A stretch of DNA of 5,038 bases from Nitrospirota bacterium. GTDB lineage: Bacteria; Nitrospirota; Thermodesulfovibrionia; UBA6902. Below the pieces are notes generated by a model. That model was not told the DNA's origin. It saw only the letters and a list, made by a program, of their open reading frames with translations, and searched no databases. Made by a program: the position numbers and the translations under genes. The DNA lies in NCBI GenBank assembly GCA_015491705.1, contig WFVK01000292.1:1-5038 (forward strand), written 5' to 3'. Positions 1 through 5,038 of the stretch are shown piece after piece. Each line of letters starts with the position of its first letter. Position 1 is the stretch's first letter.

Positions 1-7
1 GTTAGAG

Positions 8-15
8 AAAGGAGG
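8..15 (+). promoter_or_regulatory. Ribosome binding site of nrdD
   Basis: AAAGGAGG is a near-perfect anti-16S match ending 9 bases before the GTG at 25. It supports GTG as the true start of nrdD, where the ATP-cone sequence also begins. Any promoter lies upstream of the window. Confidence 0.85.
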
Positions 16-24
16 CAAGGAACT

Positions 25-2118
25 GTGTTTAAACGTATCAGGAAGAGGGACGGAAAAAGCGTAAGCTTCAACGCGGAAAAAATTACAAATGCGATTGCAA
101 AGGCCGGCGCGGCTACCGGCGAGTTTGATTACGATACCGCGGGCAAGCTGACCCTGAAGGTTCTGAACCTTGCACAGCAGGTTATCGGCAACCGTATTCC
201 CGCTGTGGAGGAGATACAGGACATAGTGGAGGAAGTGCTCCTGTCTTCGGTCTACCGCAGGACCGCCAAGGCTTACATCCTCTACCGCGATCAGCATGCA
301 AAGATCAGGGAGATCACCACAAAGGCGGATATCGACCTTGTTGATCAGTACCTGGAAAAGATCGACTGGAAGGTCAACGAGAACAGCAACATGGCGTTTT
401 CACTCCAGGGATTGAACAACTATATCTCCTCTGAGATCAGCAGTATCTACTGGCTGAACAGGATATATCCTCCCGAGATCCGGAATGCCCACCTGAACGG
501 AGACTTGCATATCCACGACCTGAACATACTTTCCGTATATTGCGTGGGGTGGGATCTTTTTGATCTCCTGATGCAGGGGTTTAAGGGCGCCGCGGGAAAG
601 ACGGAAAGCAGCCCCGCCCGGCATTTCCGCAGCGCCCTGGGGCAGGTGGTGAACTTCTTCTATACCCTTCAGGGAGAGGCTGCGGGCGCGCAGGCGTTCT
701 CAAACTTTGACACCCTTTTGAGCCCCTTTATAAGATATGACGGCCTGAGCTACAGGGAGGTCAAACAGGCGCTGCAGGAGTTTGTCTTTAATATCAATGT
801 GCCTACAAGGGTCGGTTTTCAGACCCCTTTTACAAATATCACCCTTGACCTTACGGTCCCCCCGAATTTTGCCGGCCTGCCTGTGGTTACAGGCGGCAGG
901 CTGAGGGAAGAGACATACGGCGGGTTCCAGGCGGAGATGGATATGTTCAACAGGGCGTTTTTAGAGGTGATGCTGGAGGGCGATGCCAGAGGACGGGTCT
1001 TTACCTTCCCGATCCCCACATACAATATCACAAGGGATTTCGACTGGAATAACCCGAACCTGGATATCTTGTGGGAAGTGACCGCCAGGTACGGGATTCC
1101 CTATTTTTCAAACTTCATAAACTCGGACATGAAACCCGAGGATGCCCGCTCCATGTGCTGCAGGCTCAGGCTCGATAACAGGGAATTGCAGAAGAGAGGG
1201 GGCGGACTTTTCGGGGCAAACCCGCTGACAGGCTCCATCGGCGTAGTTACGATCAATATGCCGAGGCTCGGATATTCGGCTGAAGACGGGGACGAGTTTA
1301 TTGCCCTCCTGGACAGACTGATGGTCATATCCAGAGAGAGCCTTGAGATAAAGAGAAAGGTGCTGGAGAGATTTACGGAAGGCAATCTCTATCCTTATGC
1401 CGGGTACTATCTGAGAAGCGTGAAGGAACGCTTTGATGCGTACTGGAAGAATCACTTCTCCACAATCGGCCTTACAGGCATGAACGAGGCCTGTCTGAAC
1501 CTGTTCGGCAGGGGTATAGCCTCTCCGCAGGGACACGCCTTTACACTGAGGGTCATGGATTTCATGAGGAGCAAACTATTGGAGTTCCAGGAGGAGACAG
1601 GCAATAACTATAACCTTGAGGCCACACCCGCGGAGGGGACCTCATACAGGCTGGCAAAGATGGACAAGGAGAGGTTCCCGGATATTATCTGCGCCAACGA
1701 GGCTCAATACCGAAAGTTCGGCGCAGAGCCGTTCTACACGAACTCCACGCAGCTTCCGGTGGATTTCACCGACGACATCTTCGAAGTGCTCGATCACCAG
1801 GATACCATACAGGAGAGATATACTGGCGGGACCGTCCTGCATCTTTATGCAGGAGAGAGGATAGACGATACGTCAGCCCTGAAGGGACTCATCCGCAGGG
1901 TCTGTGAGAAGTACCGCATGCCCTATTTCACTGTAACCCCTACTTTCAGCATCTGTCCCGGTCATGGCTACATAGCAGGCGAGCACAGCGAGTGCCCCCG
2001 CTGCCATGAAGAGACGGAGATTTATTCCCGCATAGTTGGCTACCTGCGTCCCGTAAAACAGTGGAACAGGGGGAAAAGGGAAGAGTTCAGGACACGGAAG
2101 GAGTTCACACTGGCATGA
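25..2118 (+). CDS. nrdD: Anaerobic (class III) ribonucleoside-triphosphate reductase, NrdD
   Basis: This cytoplasmic glycyl-radical enzyme reduces ribonucleoside triphosphates to deoxyribonucleotides without oxygen. It has 697 residues, full length for the family, from a GTG start with a strong Shine-Dalgarno. Residues about 3-95 form an ATP-cone, the allosteric nucleotide-binding domain that controls overall activity. The catalytic barrel follows. It carries a cysteine in VYCVGWD (Cys173) and a Cys pair in SMCCRL (Cys378/379), the regions where class III active-site cysteines lie, then the family signatures RGGGLFGANPLTGSIG (391-406) and EATPAEGTSYRLA (532-544). The C-terminus has a zinc-site pattern, Cys644, Cys657 and Cys660 with His647 nearby, then the glycyl-radical motif RIVGYLRP with Gly672 as the expected radical site. 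All key elements are intact. The stop overlaps the nrdG start (ATGA), as expected for a reductase and its activase made together. I cannot assign the formate- or redoxin-dependent subtype by eye. Confidence 0.97.
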   Translation: MFKRIRKRDGKSVSFNAEKITNAIAKAGAATGEFDYDTAGKLTLKVLNLAQQVIGNRIPAVEEIQDIVEEVLLSSVYRRTAKAYILYRDQHAKIREITTKADIDLVDQYLEKIDWKVNENSNMAFSLQGLNNYISSEISSIYWLNRIYPPEIRNAHLNGDLHIHDLNILSVYCVGWDLFDLLMQGFKGAAGKTESSPARHFRSALGQVVNFFYTLQGEAAGAQAFSNFDTLLSPFIRYDGLSYREVKQALQEFVFNINVPTRVGFQTPFTNITLDLTVPPNFAGLPVVTGGRLREETYGGFQAEMDMFNRAFLEVMLEGDARGRVFTFPIPTYNITRDFDWNNPNLDILWEVTARYGIPYFSNFINSDMKPEDARSMCCRLRLDNRELQKRGGGLFGANPLTGSIGVVTINMPRLGYSAEDGDEFIALLDRLMVISRESLEIKRKVLERFTEGNLYPYAGYYLRSVKERFDAYWKNHFSTIGLTGMNEACLNLFGRGIASPQGHAFTLRVMDFMRSKLLEFQEETGNNYNLEATPAEGTSYRLAKMDKERFPDIICANEAQYRKFGAEPFYTNSTQLPVDFTDDIFEVLDHQDTIQERYTGGTVLHLYAGERIDDTSALKGLIRRVCEKYRMPYFTVTPTFSICPGHGYIAGEHSECPRCHEETEIYSRIVGYLRPVKQWNRGKREEFRTRKEFTLA
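2096..2103 (+). promoter_or_regulatory. Ribosome binding site deciding the nrdG start
   Basis: GGAAGGAG lies inside the 3' end of nrdD, 11 bases before the ATG at 2115. It favours that ATG over the in-frame GTG at 2061. The GTG would add 18 polar residues translated from nrdD codons and has no comparable site or family similarity. Confidence 0.75.
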
Positions 2119-2834
2119 GAACAGGCGGCCTTCAAAAACTCTCTTTAATAGATTATCCCGGAAAGATCAGCGCGGTTGTCTTTACACAGGGGTGCAATTT
2201 CAGGTGTCCCTATTGCCACAACCCGGGGCTGGTTTATCCGCACATGTTCAGCAGCCCTGTGCCGGAACAGGATGTCCTTTCTTTTCTGTCACGCAGAAAG
2301 GGATTGATTGACGGTGTGGTTATAACAGGCGGTGAGCCCCTGCTGCAGCAGGGGCTGGAGGAATTTATCAGGGCTGTTAAAGACATGGGCTTTGTTGTAA
2401 AGCTGGATACCAACGGCTCAAACCCCGCCGCGCTTGAGGGGTTGTTAAAGGCCGGGTTGGTCGATTATATTGCCATGGATTACAAGGCTCCGCTCAGGAT
2501 GTATCACAGGGTTGCCGGAGTGCGGCTGGATACAGGGGACATCATCAGGTCCGTTAATGCCGTAACGGGAAGCGGCATACCCTATGAAATAAGGACAACC
2601 GTCTTCAGCGGTCTCGGCAGTGACGATATAAGCGAGATGGCGGCCGAGTTGCAGCTCATGAAGGCGGAGAACTACTTTCTGCAGGCATTCAAGCCCTGTG
2701 CGGATTGCAGGGAAGACCTTGCCCCGCGGGAAATGAATACAGAGCATCTTTACAGAAATCTCTGCGGATTCAGCAGATACGGCATCAGGAATATCCCAAA
2801 GGAGGAACAATATCATTATGTTTGTCATCGGTGA
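2115..2834 (+). CDS. nrdG: Anaerobic ribonucleotide reductase activating protein, radical SAM (NrdG)
   Basis: NrdG uses a 4Fe-4S cluster and S-adenosylmethionine to make the 5'-deoxyadenosyl radical that abstracts hydrogen from the NrdD glycine (here Gly672). From the ATG at 2115 the protein has 239 residues. This is the longer form of the activase, compared with roughly 150 residues in E. coli. The N-terminus reads GLQKLSLIDYPGKIS, typical of the long form. The radical-SAM motif CNFRCPYC places the cluster ligands at Cys27, Cys31 and Cys34. The SAM-contact motif GGEP is at 72-75, followed by the strand VKLDTNGSNP. The C-terminal part holds an extra CxxC, Cys195 and Cys198 in KPCADC, which I do not recognise as a standard element. 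The gene overlaps nrdD by 4 bases and the next gene by 17, so translational coupling on one mRNA is likely. A general pyruvate-formate-lyase-type activase is the alternative, but adjacency to nrdD argues for NrdG. Confidence 0.93.
   Translation: MRTGGLQKLSLIDYPGKISAVVFTQGCNFRCPYCHNPGLVYPHMFSSPVPEQDVLSFLSRRKGLIDGVVITGGEPLLQQGLEEFIRAVKDMGFVVKLDTNGSNPAALEGLLKAGLVDYIAMDYKAPLRMYHRVAGVRLDTGDIIRSVNAVTGSGIPYEIRTTVFSGLGSDDISEMAAELQLMKAENYFLQAFKPCADCREDLAPREMNTEHLYRNLCGFSRYGIRNIPKEEQYHYVCHR
2798..2805 (+). promoter_or_regulatory. Ribosome binding site of the methyltransferase gene
   Basis: AAAGGAGG sits within the end of nrdG, 12 bases before the ATG at 2818. The overlapping gene therefore has its own strong initiation signal rather than depending only on termination-reinitiation. 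Confidence 0.8.
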
Positions 2835-3594
2835 AAAGATAAATGCACTGAATACAGCGGTTTATGAAAGCATAGCCTCGGGAGACCTCTCTCCGGTGGT
2901 CAGCCTTGCCATTTTACAGGCGGAATCAGGTGCGGATGCACTGGATATAAATCTTGGTCCCGACCTCAGGAATGGAGAGGCGATCATGAAGGAACTGGTC
3001 ATGCTCATACAGCAGCATGTTGATCTGCCGCTCTGTCTCAACGGGACGCCGGAGATCATCGGGGCAGGACTTGCTGTACATAAAGGCAGGGCCATAATAA
3101 ACGGTGTCACCGGTGAGAGGGAAAGGCTGGAGAGGCTCCTTGATCTTGCACAGGAGTTCAATGCCTGTATTATCGGCATGGCCGTGCCCGGAAACGGATA
3201 TGCAGAGGGTACGGACAGCAGGTGCGTGATAGCCGTGGACATTGCCGGGCAGGCGGCGCGCCGGGGGATTGATGTCTCGGACATATACATGGACCCTGTC
3301 CTGTCCTCATTTGCGGTAAGCCCTGATGCACTGCTCAATGCAGTCAAAAGCATCCATGCCTTCAAGGAGATGATCCCGGGGGTAAAAACCCTGGTGGGAC
3401 TAAGCAATATCTCACAGGGGATAAGCAAAAAGAACAGGAATGTTATCAATAACACCGCCCTCGGGGTAATGGCCGGTGCAGGGCTTGATGCTGCGATATT
3501 GAATCCCATGGACAGGGTGGTTACAGAGACTTCAAAGACATTAAAACTGCTGTGCCGTAGCGGTGTCTACTGTGATGCCTATCTCTGCGGATAG
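2818..3594 (+). CDS. Methyltetrahydrofolate:corrinoid methyltransferase-like pterin-binding protein (AcsE/MeTr type)
   Basis: This is a 258-residue TIM-barrel protein of the pterin-binding (DHPS-like) family. The closest type I recognise is the methyltransferase that passes the methyl of methyl-H4folate to a corrinoid iron-sulfur protein in the Wood-Ljungdahl pathway; the Moorella enzyme is about 262 residues. Supporting stretches are FVIGEKIN at the start, ADALDINLGP (39-48), RAIINGVTGERE (91-102), IYMDPVL (156-162), VGLSNISQG (193-201) and the ending VYCDAYL. Pterin-site equivalents appear as Asn95, Asp159 and Asn197. The position matching the conserved Asp75 of Moorella MeTr is Asn75 here (CLNGTP). 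The gene overlaps nrdG by 17 bases with its own ribosome binding site, so it belongs to that operon. It is too short for MetH, and the DHPS signatures for folate synthesis are absent. Family is secure. The exact methyl acceptor is not, and no corrinoid-protein or acetyl-CoA synthase gene lies in the window, so I give no symbol. Confidence 0.85.
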   Translation: MFVIGEKINALNTAVYESIASGDLSPVVSLAILQAESGADALDINLGPDLRNGEAIMKELVMLIQQHVDLPLCLNGTPEIIGAGLAVHKGRAIINGVTGERERLERLLDLAQEFNACIIGMAVPGNGYAEGTDSRCVIAVDIAGQAARRGIDVSDIYMDPVLSSFAVSPDALLNAVKSIHAFKEMIPGVKTLVGLSNISQGISKKNRNVINNTALGVMAGAGLDAAILNPMDRVVTETSKTLKLLCRSGVYCDAYLCG

Positions 3595-3597
3595 GCA
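3576..3597 (+). other. Hairpin across the methyltransferase stop codon
   Basis: TGCCTATC (3576-3583) pairs perfectly with GATAGGCA (3590-3597) around a 6-base loop, and the TAG stop lies in the 3' arm. No T-run follows, so it is not a canonical intrinsic terminator. It could stabilise the 3' end or aid transcription termination. Confidence 0.35.
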
Positions 3598-3630
3598 ATC
3601 TCATAAGGTTGACTGCAGATGATCAATATC

Positions 3631-3665
3631 CCCTCTCCCCGGGGGAGAGGGTCAGGGTGAGGGGG
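3631..3665 (+). repeat. REP-like dispersed palindromic element (CCCTCTCC type)
   Basis: CCCTCTCCCC (3631-3640) is matched by GGGGAGAGGG (3642-3651), a 10-base inverted repeat with almost no spacer, followed by TCAGGGTGAGGGGG. From memory, this pattern of a CCCTCTCC hairpin followed by AGGGTGAGGG is a very common extragenic repeat in many bacterial genomes. It lies just after the nrdDG-methyltransferase unit and may act as a transcript-end stem. Only one copy is in the window, so repeat status rests on recognition, not on copies seen here. Confidence 0.6.
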
Positions 3666-3705
3666 TTCCTGAACGAAGAGAGGTCTTATAACTCATCGAT
3701 ACCGT

Positions 3706-3733
3706 AAGATTTCTCCCCCTGGTCGAAATGACA
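3706..3733 (-). repeat. Second dispersed-repeat-like element (GTCATTTCGA...GAGAAATCTTA type)
   Basis: Read on the minus strand, the element begins TGTCATTTCGACC and ends GGGGGAGAAATCTT. This resembles the widespread intergenic repeat TCATTTCGAGCGAAGCGAGAAATCT, recalled from general knowledge. The short arms ATTTC (3709-3713) and GAAAT (3725-3729) can form a small stem. It is a different type from the element about 40 bases upstream. Only one clear copy is in the window. Confidence 0.5.
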
Positions 3734-3795
3734 TATGCAGACATTATTCACGGTCTTGCAGGAGGCCCGGCAGGAAAACTGTTTTTCAAATAACT

Positions 3796-3824
3796 TTTTC
3801 AAAAATCTTGTTGAAAATTTTTGA
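3796..3824 (+). promoter_or_regulatory. AT-rich overlapping inverted repeats upstream of the chelatase gene
   Basis: TCAAAAAT (3799-3806) is mirrored by ATTTTTGA (3817-3824), a perfect 8-base inverted repeat with a 10-base spacer. A second, nested pair is TTTTCAA (3796-3802) and TTGAAAA (3811-3817). This AT-rich block stands out from its surroundings, 27 bases before the chosen start at 3851. It could be a regulator site or part of a promoter region, but I could not fit a convincing -35/-10 pair. The rest of 3595-3795 holds only the two repeat-like elements and no gene. Confidence 0.35.
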
Positions 3825-3834
3825 CATTACTTGC

Positions 3835-3839
3835 GGAGG
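3835..3839 (+). promoter_or_regulatory. Ribosome binding site deciding the chelatase start
   Basis: GGAGG lies 11 bases before the ATG at 3851. It supports that start over the in-frame TTG at 3821, which has only A/T-rich sequence upstream and would place this Shine-Dalgarno inside the gene. Confidence 0.7.
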
Positions 3840-3850
3840 CAAAGAAGTTT

Positions 3851-4681
3851 ATGAAAGAGAAAAAGCTCAGGAAGAGGACGCTTAAGGAGGAGCCGGCAAT
3901 CCTTATCGCCGCCTTTGGAACGAGCACGGGGGGTGGAGTTGTTTATAAAATTTTCGACCGCCTGGTGAAAAGGGAATTCAGCGGGTTTGATATCCGCTGG
4001 GCATATACATCCGAGATAATCAGGGAAAAAACAGGTCACCCCGGCCTCGCGGAGGCGCTTGCCTCACTGGAGGCGGATGGCTACCGAAGGGTGCTGGTGC
4101 AGCCCCTGCATGTATTCCCCGGCACCGAATATCAGATACTGTCAGAAGTATGCGAGGGCTTCCCCGGCCTGAGGACGATAGTGGGCGAGAGCCTCCTGCA
4201 CAGGTGGCGTTTTGTTCAAGATGTGCTGGATATTGTTTCAACTGATTTCCTGTCTTCAGAACAGGGAATCAACATGGTAGTGGCGCACGGCACACCTCTT
4301 GCCGCGGACCCTGCAAATACACTTTGCCTGGGACTTGAAAGCCTCCTGTCTTACAGGTATGACAATGTCTTCCTCTCCACCATCGAGGGTATTCCGGACA
4401 GGGAAAGCGCCTTCAGGAAAGTACAGATGAAAAGGCAGGGCCGGCGGAGGGCAAGGATAATCCCCTTCATGTATGCAGCAGGGCTTCATGTGGAAGAAGA
4501 CCTCATCGGTGGAGACGGCAGTTTCAGGACGGCCCTTGAAGAGACGGGACTTGAGGTGGACTGGGTCCGGACAGAATATGAGGGGGTGTCCTTCCCGAAG
4601 AGCCTGGGTTTTTATGATGACATACCGCACTGTTTTCTTGATCGTCTCAGGAGGTCAATGGAGCTGATGAGGGTCTATTGA
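3851..4681 (+). CDS. CbiK-type sirohydrochlorin cobaltochelatase-like protein
   Basis: This belongs to the class II chelatase family of CbiK, which inserts Co2+ into sirohydrochlorin early in anaerobic cobalamin synthesis. From the ATG at 3851 it has 276 residues, close to the usual 260-300. Motifs in order are ILIAAFGTS (17-25), YTSEIIREK (52-60), VLVQPLHVFPGTEY (81-94), MVVAHGTP (142-149), STIEGIPD (176-183) and IIPFMYAAGLHVEEDL (203-218). The metal-site triad known from Salmonella CbiK (His145, Glu175, His207) matches His146, Glu179 and His213. The third motif reads AGLHVEEDL where CbiK has AGDHARNDM, so it is diverged. The N-terminus is basic (MKEKKLRKR) with no hydrophobic core, so the protein is probably cytoplasmic, unlike exported CbiK forms of some sulfate reducers. 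No cobalamin gene adjoins it. Iron or nickel chelation for another tetrapyrrole, such as siroheme, is possible. The family is secure but the metal is not, so I leave the symbol blank. Confidence 0.85.
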   Translation: MKEKKLRKRTLKEEPAILIAAFGTSTGGGVVYKIFDRLVKREFSGFDIRWAYTSEIIREKTGHPGLAEALASLEADGYRRVLVQPLHVFPGTEYQILSEVCEGFPGLRTIVGESLLHRWRFVQDVLDIVSTDFLSSEQGINMVVAHGTPLAADPANTLCLGLESLLSYRYDNVFLSTIEGIPDRESAFRKVQMKRQGRRRARIIPFMYAAGLHVEEDLIGGDGSFRTALEETGLEVDWVRTEYEGVSFPKSLGFYDDIPHCFLDRLRRSMELMRVY

Positions 4682-4758
4682 ACCCTGATGGGGGGACGGC
4701 CTGCCGTAAAACTCCGGTCCCGTTACTTGGCGATAATCCGGCGCGGGTGTAAGATTGC

Positions 4759-4787
4759 TTGATATAGTGTCATAATGTCACTATAAT
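4759..4787 (+). promoter_or_regulatory. Sigma70-like promoter of the AAA+ ATPase gene
   Basis: TTGATA (4759-4764, five of six to consensus) and a perfect TATAAT (4782-4787) are separated by exactly 17 bases. Transcription would start around 4793-4796, only a few bases before the ATG at 4798. The mRNA would then be leaderless or nearly so, which agrees with the lack of any Shine-Dalgarno. The preceding stretch 4682-4758 shows no gene and no clear terminator. Confidence 0.7.
4763..4785 (+). promoter_or_regulatory. Candidate operator: dyad across the promoter spacer
   Basis: TATAGTG (4763-4769) and CACTATA (4779-4785) form a perfect 7-base inverted repeat with a 9-base centre. It touches both the -35 and -10 hexamers, as expected for a repressor site. 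The direct repeat TGTCA occurs twice inside it (4768-4772 and 4776-4780). Confidence 0.45.
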
Positions 4788-4803
4788 ATGTAATATTATG
4801 ACA
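4768..4803 (+). promoter_or_regulatory. Candidate operator: long dyad bracketing the -10 box and start codon
   Basis: TGTCATAAT (4768-4776) is the exact reverse complement of ATTATGACA (4795-4803). The two 9-base arms lie on either side of the -10 box, and the second contains the ATG at 4798. Between them, ATAATAT (4783-4789) and ATATTAT (4793-4799) form a further 7-base dyad. A dimeric repressor, possibly autoregulatory, could bind here. Confidence 0.4.
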
Positions 4804-5038
4804 GAATATATTAAGCGGGATATTACGGATATCGTTTCAGAGGCATTGCATGAGATGCCCGTGGTCGTAATCACCGGCATGAGACAGACGGGCAAAAGCA
4901 CTTTTTTGCAGATGCAGCCTGAACTTGGAAACAGACGGTATATTACCTTTGATGACTTTGAATATCTTGAAGCAGCGAAGACGGACCCTGACGGGCTCCT
5001 TGACAGCGACCGTCCTGTTACAATAGACGAGGCACAAA
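4798..5038 (+). CDS. AAA+ ATPase, AAA_14/DUF4143-type ATP-binding protein (5' part, runs off window)
   Basis: Eighty residues are visible before the right edge. The start is ATG 4798, because the family-typical opening (TEYIKRDIT) begins there and a consensus promoter ends just upstream. The sequence VVVITGMRQTGKST (22-35) is a Walker A/P-loop in the GxRQxGK(S/T) form characteristic of the AAA_14 ATPases usually followed by a DUF4143 domain. RRYITFDDFEYLEAA (46-60) matches the region after it, and PVTIDEAQ (73-80) is the Walker B segment. These widespread bacterial and archaeal proteins are about 380-450 residues and mostly of unknown function. Some are discussed near toxin-antitoxin or mobile regions, but nothing here shows a role. 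The rest of the ATPase domain and any DUF4143 part lie outside the window. Lack of a Shine-Dalgarno and the dyad-rich promoter set it apart from the metabolic genes upstream. Confidence 0.85.
   Translation, partial: MTEYIKRDITDIVSEALHEMPVVVITGMRQTGKSTFLQMQPELGNRRYITFDDFEYLEAAKTDPDGLLDSDRPVTIDEAQ

Noticed and set aside
1108..1536. Minus-strand open frame of 142 codons inside nrdD
   Set aside because: It is a shadow of the conserved nrdD coding region with no start signal or recognisable protein.
2061..2114. GTG 2061 as the nrdG start
   Set aside because: The extension is polar, lies wholly within nrdD codons for its glycyl-radical tail, and lacks the ribosome binding site seen before ATG 2115.
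2862..3509. Long minus-strand open frame of 215 codons opposite the methyltransferase
   Set aside because: Its translation is low-complexity (Ser, Pro, Ala, Leu-rich), matches no family I know, and lies fully antisense to a well-recognised gene.
3821..3826. Perfect TTGACA as a -35 box for the chelatase gene
   Set aside because: No acceptable -10 hexamer lies 16-18 bases downstream, and transcription would begin after the ribosome binding site and start codon.
3821..3850. TTG at 3821 as the chelatase start, adding ten residues
   Set aside because: It has no Shine-Dalgarno. The GGAGG at 3835 points to ATG 3851, and the extra residues are not part of the CbiK fold.
3595..3850. tRNA, riboswitch (including cobalamin type) or CRISPR in the largest gap
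   Set aside because: There is no cloverleaf, no B12-box-like conserved core that I can recognise, and no regularly spaced repeats; only two unlike single elements and AT-rich dyads are seen.
4690..4721. Possible intrinsic terminator after the chelatase (GGGAC...GTCCC and ACGGC/GCCGT)
   Set aside because: The two short stems compete for the same bases, one has a 2-base loop, and no T-run follows.
4837..5037. Minus-strand open frame at the right edge
   Set aside because: It is antisense to the P-loop ATPase, whose Walker A and B motifs fix the real frame on the + strand.

Overview
The window is bacterial DNA of moderate GC content, with tightly packed genes all on the + strand. The gene set is an oxygen-independent ribonucleotide reductase and its activase, a methyltetrahydrofolate:corrinoid-type methyltransferase, and a CbiK-type chelatase. 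This points to a strict or facultative anaerobe with corrinoid (B12) and possibly Wood-Ljungdahl C1 metabolism. A Nitrospirota or Desulfobacterota (deltaproteobacterial) host is my guess from gene style and intergenic repeats; nothing in the window proves it.

Layout. Positions 25-3594 look like one transcription unit of three overlapping genes. nrdD (class III ribonucleotide reductase, GTG start) overlaps nrdG (radical-SAM activase) by an ATGA. nrdG in turn overlaps a 258-residue pterin-binding methyltransferase of the AcsE/MeTr type by 17 bases. The unit begins at the window edge, so its promoter is not visible. A roughly 256-base intergenic stretch (3595-3850) follows. It holds two short dispersed-repeat-like elements of different type (3631-3665 and 3706-3733) and an AT-rich segment with overlapping inverted repeats. 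Next is a cytoplasmic CbiK-family chelatase (best start ATG 3851, ends 4681). After a 116-base gap, a strong sigma70-like promoter (TTGATA-17-TATAAT) woven into three dyads leads almost directly into the start codon of an AAA+ ATPase of the AAA_14/DUF4143 type, which runs off the right edge.

How the genes fit together. NrdD makes deoxynucleotides without oxygen, and NrdG installs its glycyl radical using a 4Fe-4S cluster and S-adenosylmethionine. The methyltransferase and the chelatase both touch corrinoid chemistry: one moves a methyl group from methyl-H4folate to a corrinoid, the other probably inserts cobalt into sirohydrochlorin, an early step of anaerobic B12 synthesis. Coupling of the methyltransferase to nrdDG is seen in the sequence; a functional reason for it is inference. 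The ATPase appears to be an independent, probably accessory gene.

The points most worth a second look are the dyad-rich, apparently leaderless promoter of the ATPase, the Asn at a normally Asp pterin-binding position in the methyltransferase, and the two adjacent repeat-like elements. I did not find a clear new multi-gene system.
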